A stretch of DNA of 64,000 nucleotides from Endomychus coccineus (GCA_958510875.1 OY294067.1:105692010-105756009), one strand, 5' to 3'; shown: positions 36,688 to 48,556, counted from the stretch's first letter. Notes: generated by a model from the sequence alone, not told the origin. Translations and numbers: made by a program.

Positions 36688-38506
36688 CAGTGGCGGCTGG
36701 TACTAAAGGGCAAAAAAGCACATGCCCATCCAACAGTCAACCTGCCCACCCAACCTCCAAGATGAATACAGAAAGAAATTCCCATATAATTTAGTGCATT
36801 ATTTTATGCCGCACATCAGGCGCATGCAATGATAACGCCTAAAACTATGTTCCGGGGAACGTTCTGAAGTGTACCTATTTCAAGTTTGATTCGGCTGAGT
36901 ATGGTTATCTTCGCCATACGCGCTTATACCGGTTTGGGGCACAAAACATCGTATCTCCAGTAAACGTCTTGCCCTCATAGTGTACAGTGTGTGAATTCAA
37001 TTCGAAGACGTAAAGTCTGAAGTGATGTATTATCAATGATAGACGTTTGAAGAAAAAACTTTTAATCAAAAAGAAAGGAAAGCCTATTCCTAATCTTCAA
37101 ATAAACTACACTTCCACATGTAAAACCCGAACTTACAATAGAGTATTCAGCAAGAACATCTATGAAAAATACGAGTGGACGTGCGGATGTCCAGTAACAA
37201 ATGAACTATTTTTTATGTGCTTAATTTTTAAGAAAGAAAGTTAGTGCGTGGAATAAACAAGGGTTGAATGATTTAAAACACATCGCAGAGAGGGCAAAGA
37301 AACACGAAAATTTCGTTTCTTACATGCATGGATTTGTGTTTTAGGCAAAGTGGACATAAGTGAACAGCTAGATAGTGCTTATTTGCGATATAAAATTAAG
37401 TACAACGAAGTTTTGGAAAAAAAATCATATTTTGCGCCGGTTAATTGTGTATGAAATTTTGCAAATTTGCAGTCAAATTTCTCGATCGCCAAAACGAACC
37501 GTAATTCTTGATGAAATAGTCAAACGTAGATTACCATGCGCTGTTCCTACACGCTGGATTTTCAAAAGTCGTACTGTGAACACATTATTTGAACACCAGG
37601 ATTCTTTCAAAGAAAATTTAGACAAAATTATTGACGAAGATGAAGCAAGTGGTTTATTGCAACATTTGAATTTCTCGGAATTTCTCTACTGGTTGAAAAT
37701 ATTTCATTTCATCATGTCACATGTTGAAATATTATTTGATCAGACTCAAATGCGCGGGATTGACAGTGCACAACTGCAAAAGGCAATTGAACAATTCCAA
37801 CAGCAAATTATTCGAATTAGAAATTCTACTGACAATAACAATCAAGAACGCAATAATGAAGAACCTACTAGGAAAAGACAAAAATACAGCTGGAGATAAC
37901 AGAGCTGTTATTGCAGAGGAAGTACGTGACACTATTTTATGTCAAATTAGCGACCGATTTGATTTCAGGGATCACTTAACTGCAGCAAAATTATTTGATT
38001 CTCGAAATCTTAAAACTTATAGACATGCATTTCCACAAAAACATTTTGATGAAACTGTGAAATCTTATCCTATATTGGACAGTGTAAAATTAAAAAGTGA
38101 ACTTTCAGCAATTTATGAGCGCGATGACATATGTGACGTAGGTGGTATTTTGCCACTCTTAGTGTTCATAACAGACAACAACCTAATAAAGATTTTGACG
38201 GAAACATACAAAGTGTTGGATATTATTTGTGCAACGCCCATGTCGACATCAGAAAGTGAACGATGTTTTCCACCCTCAAACGCATTGAAACTTTTCTGAG
38301 AAGCACAATGTCAGAAGATCAACTGAGCGCATTGGCGGTCCTATCAATAGAATTAATAGAAAAGAAGTTTGTCCAGTCTATCCCGGATTTTGACAACAAA
38401 GTCCTAGACGTTTTTTCCATCATGGAAAATAAGAAAATGGATTTTATGTACAAAAAATAGTTTTTTCTTGTGCCAACCCTCTTTCATAACTCACGAGCCG
38501 CCACTG
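36688..38506 (+). mobile_element. hAT element with TTF-type zinc finger
   Basis: The ends CAGTGGCGGCTGGT (36688) and ACGAGCCGCCACTG (38506) are hAT-type inverted repeats. Flanking octamers CCTTCCAA (36680-36687) and GTTTCCAA (38507-38514) match at six of eight positions, a slightly decayed 8-bp target duplication. The 1.8 kb interior holds a shortened, frameshifted transposase of the TTF-zinc-finger/ZMYM-like hAT type. Confidence 0.85.
37020..38460 (+). pseudogene. hAT (TTF-type ZnF) transposase, deleted and frameshifted
   Basis: Domains in order: at 37047-37244 a TTF-type zinc-finger segment with KGKPIPNLQ, RTYNRVFSKNIYEKYEWTCG and a Cys pair. A linker near 37255-37330 reads WNKQGLNDLKHIAERAKKHENF. 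After an internal deletion, PTRWIFKSRTVNTLF is at about 37540 and a long helical region runs to 37899. The dimerisation domain follows, with ATPMSTSESERCF running into STLKRIETFLRSTMSEDQLSALAVLSIE (38230-38370). Frame changes occur near 37860 and 38270, and much of the catalytic core is missing. The downstream tail KMDFMYKK is typical of this family. Confidence 0.8.
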
Positions 38507-38514
38507 GTTTCCAA

Positions 38515-40130
38515 TATGTTTTGATTGTTTTATAAGATCAAAAATCATGGAATGAATAATGTCGATTTATGAATGTAACCGCTGTTGTCCGCAGGTTATG
38601 CTCGCAGAAACTGCTAATACCCGTAGGAGAAGGCGTCGGCTTCGCTGCCGCGATATGAGTAACCAAGGTTCAAGACTTGATATGCATATCTGAAATGAGT
38701 AGAAACAGCTGAAACAGCGGAAAGACATGAAATTCTACTTTGTCTTGTAAAAGTTTATTTGAATTGACAGGAATATGTGTGTCATGGCATGGAATGGTCC
38801 GTCACGGATAGTATGTGACATGGTAGCACTAAATTCATAAAACCATATTTACATATAGACTAGAGAACAAAATAATAAACAAACTACGAAATGAAGAGAT
38901 CCCAGCAACTTAACAAATTATTAAATCGACTTCCAGCGAAAAAAAAATTATATCAAATTACTGTTCAATTGCTAATAATTATTATTGCAAATGAATTAAT
39001 GATTCATTTGTCTAAAATTATAATACAACCTACAGTTATCATTACGAATGTATATTTCAAATGCTTAGTATTAAATGAACGATTGTTTTTTCATAAATAG
39101 GTACATAACTTTCTTAACTTTGTTGGTTCATGGAATTATCTCAACAATTACAATTAGTGCTCACAATACTATCGAAAATTTTGTGACAAGAAGTTTGATC
39201 TTGTTGATTTCTAACAAAATTAATATCGACAGTTTTGCTAGCACTCATAGTATTACCTCCAATAATCCTGCACTAGGGCTATTATGGCTTAAGTCTTGTT
39301 ATTTATTTTAATAAAACAATATACAAAAATAAATAAGTTTTAATAAAAATAGGTAACGAAAACATGTAAATGTATTATTTTGTATAGCAACTGTCCACGC
39401 GGACGCATGGCTCACTCAAGTAGGAGACGCTCTCGCTTGCACTTCAAGCCTTAAATGGAACGCTTTAGAGCGAGGTAACGCCGCATGCTTAAATGGAACG
39501 CCTCATGAATCATGTTTTCTCGTGAGTGCAGCCGGCTCCATCGAATTATAAGACGTTGTCACGTCAAAAATTTAAAACTCTGAAATAAAGAATGCCGAAA
39601 TATACGATGATTCAAGGATTCAAATTATGTATCCAGGAAATTATGAGTAGTAATATAACAAGTATAATGAATATGTTCGATAATTTTTGACGAATATGCA
39701 CGAATGCAAGTTAAGTTGTCAAAAAGTACGAGTACAATTTAACTTGCATGAGATTTGTTAAAAATTATTTGTAATTTCCATTGCACGAATAATATTTCAC
39801 GAATCAAAACTGTAATCGATTTCTCTTTAAAATTGACATTCAAAATTGAGGTGCATTTTTTTGGAATTTATAGATAGTTTGACATCTCTTTAGACGCCGT
39901 AAGTTTTCTAGTGAAAATTTCACACCTATACTTTTTAACCAATAAGATGCCTTAATTTTGACTAGTTACCATTGCAACTAAAAAAAATTCCGGAAATTTT
40001 TTCGTGGCGCCACGATATTCAAGTGGAAATTTTTTGACAGTTGAAAAGGTAAACATATGATCTACAACCATTAAATATTGTATATACCTGTGAATAATAC
40101 AAAATTTCTATAAGAATTAACATTATTATT
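38515..40130. other. No gene assigned; short repeat shared with 33925-33990
   Basis: The segment 39106-39170 (ACTTTCTTAACTTTGTTGGT onward) repeats 33926-33990 in the same orientation, so both are pieces of one interspersed family. A hairpin GCAAGTTAAGTTGT/ACAATTTAACTTGC lies at about 39706-39750. No coding region is recognised. Confidence 0.45.
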
Positions 40131-40197
40131 TATTATTCGCTATAAAGTTTCATTAAACAGAAAACACAAATTTGTTTAATTATTATGCATTAACAAT

Positions 40198-40566
40198 TTA
40201 TATTTCAAAAAACGAAGGATCTACAAACATAGTAAGATTTAAATGTTGTTTGAATTCTAATCCATTCTCTCTTCTTAATGGTGAATAGGAAGGTGACGAA
40301 TTAATTAGATGTCTGTGTTTTAAGACATATATGTAATATTTTGAAACAATTTTGTTCAAATCTCTTTTACGCAAAAGGCCATATTTACTTGACATCTGCA
40401 GCAGACTTTCTTGGATTTTCGTAAACAAACCATTCAACTCTAACGCTTCCTGGTCGCAATCTTCCATTAAATTCGTTAAATATATTAATTTTGGATGACA
40501 TATTTGCACTTGACTCAACTCTTTGCAGTATTTACATAAATTATTGTACTTTTCAAAGCATTTCAT
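40198..40566 (-). CDS. Small unassigned protein, 122 residues
   Basis: An uninterrupted frame starts at an ATG at 40566 and ends at 40198. The protein has a Cys-rich start (MKCFEKYNNLCKYCKELSQ), a predicted helical middle (NLMEDCDQEALELNGLFTKI and SKYGLLRKRDLNKIVSKY) and no membrane segment. An AATAAA signal on the same strand lies about 65 bp past the stop (near 40130), which supports a transcribed unit. Length, balanced composition and lack of neighbouring transposon ends make it the best candidate for an unannotated host gene here. I do not recognise the family. It could also be the last exon of a longer gene or a domesticated transposon fragment. Confidence 0.5.
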   Translation of the reverse strand: MKCFEKYNNLCKYCKELSQVQICHPKLIYLTNLMEDCDQEALELNGLFTKIQESLLQMSSKYGLLRKRDLNKIVSKYYIYVLKHRHLINSSPSYSPLRRENGLEFKQHLNLTMFVDPSFFEI

Positions 40567-40836
40567 TTTTTCTCAAATTGTTTAACGCAAATGCTTACAA
40601 GAAATGTTTTACATAAGAATATCTTTGTTTGCTGGTTTACTATACAGTAACTCAATGTAATTTACCAATATAAACCTCATCTGTCAAAAGCATGGCCGCC
40701 TATATCACGGCCACCTACTGCAACAAACCATGTTAATATTATATTTTTTACATTAGAAGTGTTATGGATTACTTTAACAAAAAATACATTTCTACCACCT
40801 TTAGTGACCTTGAATTATGAAAGGGCGATAGATTGA
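40567..40836. other. Upstream region of the small gene
   Basis: Contains a compact G+C-richer block around 40690-40715 (GGCCGCC...CACGGCC) that could be promoter-proximal for the minus-strand gene. No other feature is visible. Confidence 0.25.
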
Positions 40837-41480
40837 TTCAATACCCATCTGAGTTTAGCATTTGGTGTAACTAAAGTTGGTAATATTTTTTATTTAACGA
40901 AACATGGTGGACTTGACAAGCAGTGGAATCAATTTGAAATGTCAGATTGGATTAATAATTTTTTTCCAAATTATGGTGTGAAATTTTCTTACCGAATACC
41001 ACGCAAGCTTAAATTATTCCTGGAAATTTTTTAAGCTCTTGTGATATTATAAGTGAAAATGTCGCCTTGTTGACATGCTTCCACTGAAGAAATTGACAAA
41101 AATATTAATTGGCGATCTTACACCAGTAAATACCAAGTAATATCAAACATCCGTATGGAGACAGTTTATTGATAATTGTACCAGTGCAAAATTATGGCAT
41201 AATTTTTATTTGATTGGTCACGAGCATCAATAAAACCTTGGAAATGCATTGTAAAACTGTCATATTTGACAGATGATGGAAATTTTCACGACAAGGACAT
41301 GTTACCTATAGAACTCGGTTACCTAAAGAACTCGAAGCTTCCGTGTATTTATAAATCATACAAAATTGAGAATAAATTCTTAGAGTTGCAATGTTTCAAA
41401 CTAGGATATACTTATAGGAATCAAGCATACTTTATGGAGTATTCCAAGGCTTGTTTGTTGTATTTATTATCTATATGAAT
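40837..41480 (+). other. Two unassigned open-frame fragments
   Basis: At 40837-41034 a 65-codon frame without ATG reads LAFGVTKVGNIFYLTKHGGL and then MSDWINNFFPNYGVKFSYR before a stop. At 41266-41478 another frame reads TDDGNFHDKDMLPIELGYLK. Their composition is protein-like and not AT-random, so they may be pieces of one decayed gene or transposon. I cannot name a family. Confidence 0.35.
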
Positions 41481-41884
41481 AAAATTGTAATATTTTCAAA
41501 TGATACCTATACCTGCTGGTGCGATGGGAAAAATGAATAGAACAGATTTTATTTAGGTTGGAGATCTGTTAGATAATGATCTTTCAACCCACGATTTGAC
41601 AAAAAGGAATTATGTAGCATATGAAAAAAACTCGCAAATTATGAATTTTGACAAAGAGAATTACAATTTAAATCAACATGCGTTGAATATTTGAGCCTTT
41701 ATCATTGACCAAAATCTATAATGATGTACAAATACTTAATTATTCCAAATTTTCAAAACAAACAGATAAAAATTATCGACAGCGACATAGTAGAATCACA
41801 CTCAAGATACAGAATCAATCATGATGCAAAGTAGTATTTTAAAGAACTGTATCCATAAGCCATGATTTTAGAACTCGAGTTCAA

Positions 41885-42240
41885 CACCATGAATAAAAAA
41901 TAATCACCCTTATCCACTAAAAATAAATAAGCCGTTTACTCTGATGATGGCTACTTGGTAGATGAAAACAGTATTGTTGGTTCCCGCACTATACGTAGTA
42001 TATAGTTTAACGGAAATATTGTAATCGGGGCACAACAATTTTTACGGATTTTTGACATGACGTGTATGTGCGTGACTGTGGAGACAATTGCGCCGTTCCT
42101 ATCGTTCGTATGGATTTGAAATTATATACATTTGATCAGGAGTGTCCGAAAGCTAGTTTTCTTGCTAACAAAAGTGAGGGAAATCAGTGATCAATTGAGC
42201 TTTTTAGTGGATAAGGGTTATTATTTCTTATTTATTCACA
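41885..42240. repeat. PLE-end fragment
   Basis: AATAATCACCCTTATCCACTA at 41901 and GTGGATAAGGGTTATTATTTC near 42209 form the inverted ends seen in other PLE copies. The motif CTGATGATGGCTACTTGGTAG lies at 41942 with a damaged second half. Inside, 42060-42105 is the inverted match to 7630-7670 and 11390-11460. Confidence 0.6.
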
Positions 42241-42244
42241 GTGT

Positions 42245-43658
42245 TCTTAATATCACTAGTTAAAGTTTGGGAAACGACTTCCGGATGACATGCGTCTTTG
42301 CATTATTGCGTTGTCGTCGACCACAAACTCTAATAATGATTATTTGTCTTACAGCACAGCCGTTTCTAGGGAAGTGTGTAGAGTATTAAAGCCAAGCAGA
42401 GTAACAACTTAATTAAAACCAACTTGCTGCGATCGTGTTTCTTCAGAGCTAGAGGTGATTGGTGTCCGGCACATGCCAGAATTCCTAGCTAGCTGTTCGT
42501 CAGATGCCAATATATCTGAACTTAAACAGTTGGCTACTGATATGTCGGATTCATTTATATATAAAAAGGAAATACCACACACTCACGGACTGACTCACTC
42601 ATCACAAAATCTCCGAAACTATAAAACGGGCCGACTTGAAACTTGGCAGATACGACGCAGGCACTCGCTAAGAACCGAATTTTGGAAAATCAATGGATTC
42701 GATATATTGTGACGTTTTTGACAACTATAATAATCACCTACAATTTACATGACAGACAAATCCACAGATTAATGGATCATTACCACAGTTTATGACAGAC
42801 AACATATAACGCCTCAGGAAAACATCTGATGTTCACAAGACAGCTGATACATTGACAGTCACATAATGTCCAGACAACTTTTCCATATTATAGATATCCA
42901 TGTCAATTCAAATAAACTTTCACGTGACATAGAATATAATTTTAGGTCATTCCACACCTTTAGATGTTTCTACTCATTAGAAATATTTGAATTAAGTATT
43001 GAAACTTGGGAAATGACATCGCAGGAGTGGAGGCGAAGTTCTTCTACATGTGTTAGCTTTTTCGCGGGCGTAACCCGCCAAAACTGCTGCTAGTATGATA
43101 TAAAGAGATAACAAAACTTCATTCGCGTGTTAGATCATAGTGGTAATATATAACTAGAGGTAAAAAGCTCCATAAACGTCAATATCAAATAGTTATTTAA
43201 TTTATTAATCGGAAACTCATAATTAAGATTTAGGAATATGATTCAAGTAGTTACAAGTTTGAATATGAAGCAAAGGTTCTGTCATTTATACAAATCTGTC
43301 AGTGGCCATGACGCAAGCTCGTTCGATGACCGCCAACTGCGGAAGGTTCTGCGTCGGCAGCCAGTCAAACAATGGTTAATGCGGCAATGCAAACCGTTGA
43401 TAAGTGTAAACGACTATTCACTATTAAAATAAACGTTATATTAATATAGTTGAACAAGCTGTCCTATAGCTTAACGACAACATAACTCATCATATAATTC
43501 ATATGTAGGTGAGTAGTAGTTATGACGCGTAAACCATATAAAATATATGTATTGTATTGAACTCAAGTAGGGGCCACCTCTTTATTAGATTCACACCGTT
43601 CACCTATGGCCTACTAAAGAGCTAGGCCGGTACGTTAACTTGGTGACGCCCATAACAT
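42245..43658. other. Probable interspersed-repeat tail; no gene
   Basis: The block 42570-42660, with GACTGACTCACTCATCACA and AACTTGGCAGATACGAC, and the block 43060-43092, with CGCGGGCGTAACCCGCC and CTGCTGCTAGT, look like parts of common insect interspersed repeats known to me only by pattern. No coding region is recognised. Confidence 0.3.
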
Positions 43659-44085
43659 ATGTTCAACTCGGGCCTATGTAATCGCCGTGCCGTGCTAAGT
43701 ATCTACTTACAGTATTGTATCATTTTATATCAGAATACCAGCAAAGTATTGTGTACCGAGCTGCAACAGCAGCTATGCCAGAATCCAGATGAGACTTATT
43801 ATTCAACACTTGCATTTACACGAGACGAGTTAGAAGCACAAATGAACTAGAACAATTCATAGATTCTTTCGTTCCTAATAAAAATGCATACATATGTTGT
43901 GAACATTTTCCTGATAGCGACATTATTAGAGAATACAAAACAATGAACGGGGATGGATCTGTGCTTGTGTTTCCTAAAAAGATTCCAAAACTGGTTCAAG
44001 GTTGCGTACCTTATATTTTTCCAAATCAACTTTTCTGTTTGTCTATGAAAGTTCAAAGTTCCAATCAAACGAAAACATCCTGAAG
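43659..44085 (+). pseudogene. THAP-domain fragment
   Basis: Translation through 43880-44040 gives ICCEHFPDSDIIREY, then GDGSVLVFPKKIPKLVQGCVPYIFP. This matches the second half of a THAP zinc-binding domain, with the C..HF pair and the terminal (A/C)VP.IF box. The N-terminal zinc ligands are not in the same frame, and a stop at 43850 splits the region. THAP domains occur in P-element-type transposases and in host regulators. With so many transposons around, a mobile origin is more likely. Downstream, 44170-44370 has weak coding flavour but no recognisable motif. Confidence 0.6.
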
Positions 44086-44813
44086 AAAAACTCTAGAATA
44101 GAACATCATGATTAGATTGATTTCCAAACCTGGCTCAAATATTTTATAATGACTTTATTTATTAAAGAAGAAAAAAAAATGTTCGTAAAATTTCTGAAAA
44201 CAGCAGAAAATAAAATCATACACTCATCTGAATTAATATGACTTGTAGAAAACGACGGACTTTGTTCAAAGTGGTCTCAATTTGATTCTACATCAGTCAT
44301 ATGTGAATTCAAATACAATTTCTTGGCTCTTATAATTGTATTAGTAGTCTGGAGATTTAACTTTAACAAATTCCAACTATTTTAATTGTCTTACCGTAAT
44401 TGAAAAGTCACAAATATTTATTAATGCAATTTTAAATATTATTCAAAGCCGAATTCCATTAGAATTCAACGCGCTTCGAGTTGTAGACTCGACACGAGAT
44501 GGTGACGTCAGAAATTCTATATGATGGCCTTCAATTCTAGTAGGCAATGGTTCACCGCATAGGATGACGTTAGGGGAATTATGAATGAGGAGAAACGTAT
44601 AGAGAAACTGTTTCGGTATAACAGTTTTTAGCTCTATTTATATAATACCTCTGTGTTAGATTGGTGGGCATGGCTGTGTTCTTAAAAATAATAATTGGTT
44701 TCAGGCTGTTATACAGATCAATGCCTTGCCATGTAGAAGAACTGAAAGTTAGCGGGCGTTTATTATCGACGTGTACGATTCTTACTGTTCTTTATGTCCT
44801 TGACGAGACTAGG
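44086..44813. other. No gene seen
   Basis: A frame near 44180-44375 (KFLKTAENKIIHSSELI and VENDGLCSKWSQFDST) may be the decayed tail of the THAP-related sequence. No domain is recognised. Confidence 0.35.
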
Positions 44814-44815
44814 TA

Positions 44816-45716
44816 CCGGGATATCAAAAATTATCTTGGTCAAGGGTGGTTGTGAAATCTAAAACGTGTGTCTTACTTTACGTTTGAAATAATTATGTCA
44901 CTGTCACACTGACATCATCAATAACCTACAAATTTCATACCTATTTATTTCAGTTGTAAAACAATAATGAACTACAAATTAAAAATTATCTTGGTCAAGG
45001 GTGGTTGTGGAATGTAAAACGAAATGTTTACTTTGAACCTTCTACAAGGTCGCAATAGCCACAAACGTGGTCGAAAACTGTTTTAAATTGGTTAATTTTC
45101 GATAAATCGAATGACGTTCACGTGAGGAGCGCGTAGCTCGCGAGTTAGAAAAGTGCAAATCTTCGGAACATAGAACGTCTTTACGAAGACTTTTCGCATG
45201 CGGTTTTTGCTCCAAGTCGTTAGTTTATGAACTAAATAGCATAGTCTCGGGCCCCAAAATGTCGATTAAATAGGGAAATGTAATTAAAATAGAAACAGGT
45301 ACTCTCAGGTCTCAGCTACGCGCGTCTAACGTGCGACGTACCAATGGGAATTGTCTAGCTACTAAAATATACCCAAAAGCGGTTAAAAGCTAGCGGCCTA
45401 CAGCCGAAAACACTTTATTACAACTGGCGCCGGCCGCACGGGGCATAAAACGGCCCCGAATTAACAAGATCGAGGTAAAAAGTATAAACTCTAACAGACG
45501 CGTAGCGAGCTCCTCGAGGCATATGTCAAAATGATTACGTTCGTAGCTAATTACATAGGACGTTGGAGTGTTATAACATTCGTATAAAATTGCGAAATTT
45601 CTCACTTTTAGAAACTTCAAATTAATTAATTTGACACAAGTTTTGATAACGCAAAGTAAGACACACGTTTCAGATTCCACAACCACCCTTGACCAAGATA
45701 ATTTTTGATATCCCGA
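44816..45716. mobile_element. TA-flanked MITE (CGGGATATCAAAAATTATC ends)
   Basis: Inverted ends of about 60 bp share CGGGATATCAAAAATTATCT, TGGTCAAGGGTGGTTGT and ACGTGTGTCTTACTTT. TA lies outside both ends (44814-44815, 45717-45718), pointing to a Tc1/mariner-type insertion. A second copy of the left end sits inside at about 44971-45012, so the element is itself a tandem or nested duplication. Its interior from 45020 to 45290 recurs at 55160-55400 within the 53901-58091 composite. Confidence 0.75.
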
Positions 45717-45929
45717 TATTTTAATTGTAGTGGTTATTACCATGTTACTCTGAGGTACACGAAGCTTATGTGTAGATGATCGCAAAACTGAAAAACTATA
45801 GACATTGTCAAGCTATTTCCTGACAAAATACTGATCACGCTGTATGGGATCATAAATGAAACGACCATGAGAACAATATTGATTCTCTCAGGATATAGCT
45901 TATAGGTCCAAATTAGCAAATACTGTGTC

Positions 45930-47720
45930 CATATGAAGTATTGTTCAGGATATAAAGACCCGGGCGAGATGCAACATATTTTATCATATCGATCAGTTCA
46001 ATTTTTCAATTTTGTTTCTGAACACAGTCTTCAATATTATACTATAACTGAGACGTGGTTAACGCATACTGTTGGAAATAGTGCATTATTCCCTCTGGAT
46101 TTAGTCCGTGTTCAGGAAGGATACATTCACTCATTTGATGCTACCGGCAGATCTCGTGGAGTTCTCCATACTGTTCCTCCTTTTTAAATTTAGAACAGAG
46201 CATCGTGATTTCGGGAGATTGAGCTACCTATATGAACTTGTTTCAGCAGTAGACATTGCGGCTGCACGAGTCTGGTAATGATTCGTCACTTTGCATAATT
46301 GTGGCCTATAATACCACTGTTTGACGCTACCGAAGTAGTAGTAGTATCCCATAGAGAAAGGTGAAAAGTGTTATGCCGAAACAGTTAAAATCATGATTGA
46401 AATAGAGGTCCCCCTCCGGAAAAATTTCTGCTCACTCATTGGTGTGACACATTTTAATTTTGGGCATAACATAATATTTTTGAATTCTTGACAGATTTTC
46501 CTATTATTGAAGACGATCATCACCCATATTTTATGATATCTATTCCACAACATATAAGGTAATTCACGTTGCACTTCTTATAAACATTGATAATACTGGT
46601 AGATCATCGGAATCGGAGAAGCCCGCCAGGGTAGGTTATAAAGATGACTCGACACATTCTAGATAATAAACAAAGATCGATCACTAGCTACGCAATTAGT
46701 TCACACAAAATGCTTTTGCATGGTAAAAAACTTTCAAGGTAATCATTCACAAAGGGGAAGAAATCGTTGAATGGAACTACGTTCACAGATGGGGAACAAA
46801 AAGAAGAAAAAAGAAGGCGCTGGCTAGTAGTCTGAACTTCGGAAGATTTGCCATCGCACTACAAAGAGAAATCGCAATCATAAAGTGTGCTGAAACCATG
46901 CTAGTGCTTTTAACGATACAAGATTCTTCATATTAAGACATCCAAAAAGCCCTGACAGCTGTTGACATTACTATTATAAAATCAAACTGGAATGCTCCAG
47001 AGCATAAGAAACCCTTGCAGCTAACAACAGGGTGAAGCTTGCGAGTATCTACAACTAAGGTGCTACAACCTAAATGCGAATGAAGTAATGAACTTGTTAG
47101 GAAGCTATTGTGGGGCTGGACCCTCTATGGTACTAGATTATTCATCACTGATCCATCCCACGGTAGTATATACAGGTCTGGGAACTCTGTTTGACATGAG
47201 TCTCTTAAATGTCGCCAAACTCGTAGTCCCTCGCTCAGCCACCAGCTGGCGCATGGATCGAAATATGTTGTCAGGATGTCAGGATTAGGCGCCATATCGT
47301 TCAAACACGGTCGTATACGTGCCAGAGAACATTCCTCGACTCAAAAGTACCCTTTTGGTACTACGCAACAGATGACGCTTAGCGGACTCACTTATCACAT
47401 AGGAAACAGCCACGAGATTCTAGACCTGTATATACGACCGTGGTCCATCCTCAGAAATCTCGAAAGAAATACTGGAAATGAGTGAATCAAAAGTAGGTAG
47501 AACGTAAATACGGGACATAATTGGCGCAATAAACACCTGCACAGAGTAGGGCTTACATAAAGTCCAATATGCAGAGGATAAAAGTGAGAGGAAACTCCAC
47601 AGCACTTGTTCTTCGTCTGTGAAGCCTTTGTAGAACTGATACGGTCATGTTTGGAAATACACCTCTCAACCAACTGCTTGGCTTCGTTGGTAGATTGGGA
47701 AAGAAAATAAGGCACCACAA
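45930..47720 (+). pseudogene. Fossil LINE with endonuclease and RNase H pieces
   Basis: Three pieces of one retrotransposon ORF2 appear in order. At 45985-46190 is an endonuclease segment with YYTITETWLTHTVGNSALFP. At 46785-47140 is an RNase H domain: TFTDG, then RFAIALQREIAIIKCAETM, then DIQKALTAVDI, then NANEVMNLLGSYCGAGPS, matching the usual TDGS, A.E, D(S)Q.AL and GNE.AD..A blocks. At 47485-47720 is the C-terminal zinc-knuckle-like tail with VGRT and TC...HK. The reverse transcriptase between the first two is missing, many frames are broken, and a short element is inserted at 47158-47443. An RNase H domain separates this family from the other LINEs in the window. Confidence 0.6.
47158..47443. 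mobile_element. 286-bp element with CCACGGTCGTATA ends
   Basis: The inverted ends CCACGGTAGTATATACAGGTCT and the complement AGACCTGTATATACGACCGTGG are flanked by TCCATC on both sides (47152-47157, 47444-47449), a 6-bp direct repeat that fits a target duplication. The same ends bound the 4.2 kb composite at 53901-58091, and the first 100 bp are shared with it. It is non-coding. The 6-bp duplication does not fit the usual lengths of common superfamilies, so the class is open. Confidence 0.75.
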
Positions 47721-47724
47721 TAAG

Positions 47725-48351
47725 ACTACTACACCACAGTGATTGCTCGTTTTTTCCAAATTTATTATGGAAGAAGAGGGTAATTATGGACAAATGTTGT
47801 TATAGTGGAGATGTTAATTTATTTCTAGCTAAGGTAAAAAAATCTTTGTGGCGTTAATTGCCTTGCTATGTCATTTAATATCATTCATTGAAAAATTCCA
47901 ATATGAACACGCTTCAAAAAATAAACTCGGTAATTTTCAAGGAATGGAAAAAACATTCTTAAAACTGTACATTTTCTTAGTCTATTACAATCAAATGACA
48001 TCATTATTTGGGACATACTCAAAGATGTGGTGACCTCTATTTATTTTGGGTGTAGGAAGAGCACCTGTAATTTGCTCCTTACGTATCAATATATCATCAG
48101 GTACCTGAGGGAATATGAAAGTGTTTGTCATACAACTGAATTTGTAATGTTCATCGTCTGCAATTTCCATAATTTTTACAGGAAATATTTTGGTACTCTT
48201 TTTTTAAATTCTGATAATACTCAAATTGTTTTAATAAAAATTCTCGTCTTTATATTTTTAGCAGTTTTTATCACTGGTAAGAAATATTAGTATAATAATC
48301 ACTAGAATTTATATCTTTCGCTCCAAATTCACTTTCCAATTGCACGTTCAC
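47725..48351. other. No gene seen
   Basis: The frame at 48027-48290 is rich in hydrophobic and aromatic codons but AT-driven. No domain or splice support is recognised. Confidence 0.4.
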
Positions 48352-48556
48352 TTAAGATTCTGACAAATGATGATGATTCTCGTCGTATTTCCTATTTCTG
48401 TTTGACTTGGAAGTGCCACTAGGGTCTGGCTTTGAATTTTCGTTTGCTTGTTTGTTTTCATATTTTTCAATTTTTAATGCAATTTGTGTAGTCAATATGT
48501 CCCCAATATTTGCAGAAATTCTGTTTCCCTGAAACTTATCAAGTTTCAATTTGCAC
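48352..48556 (-). CDS. Possible terminal exon of an unidentified gene
   Basis: On the minus strand an acceptor, GGATTTGCAG, ends at 48557 and is followed by a 68-codon open frame in phase. It reads CKLKLDKFQGNRISANIGDI, TTQIALKIEKYENKQ and a polar tail rich in Ser, Asn and His, then a stop at 48352. The composition is more protein-like than the surroundings, and a donor-like GTAAGAAAC lies about 90 bp upstream. The upstream exons are not identified, and the TA-flanked MITE at 48677 would sit in the preceding intron. It could equally be chance. Confidence 0.3.

Noticed and set aside
38587..38690. G+C-richer block considered as a tRNA
   Set aside because: It has no cloverleaf with T-loop GGTTCRA and acceptor pairing that I could find.
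45390..45919. Minus-strand frame of 131 codons
   Set aside because: It runs across the end of a MITE and has no domain.
47395..47793. Minus-strand frames near a LINE tail
   Set aside because: They are the reverse strand of the LINE C-terminal region and of a short inserted element.
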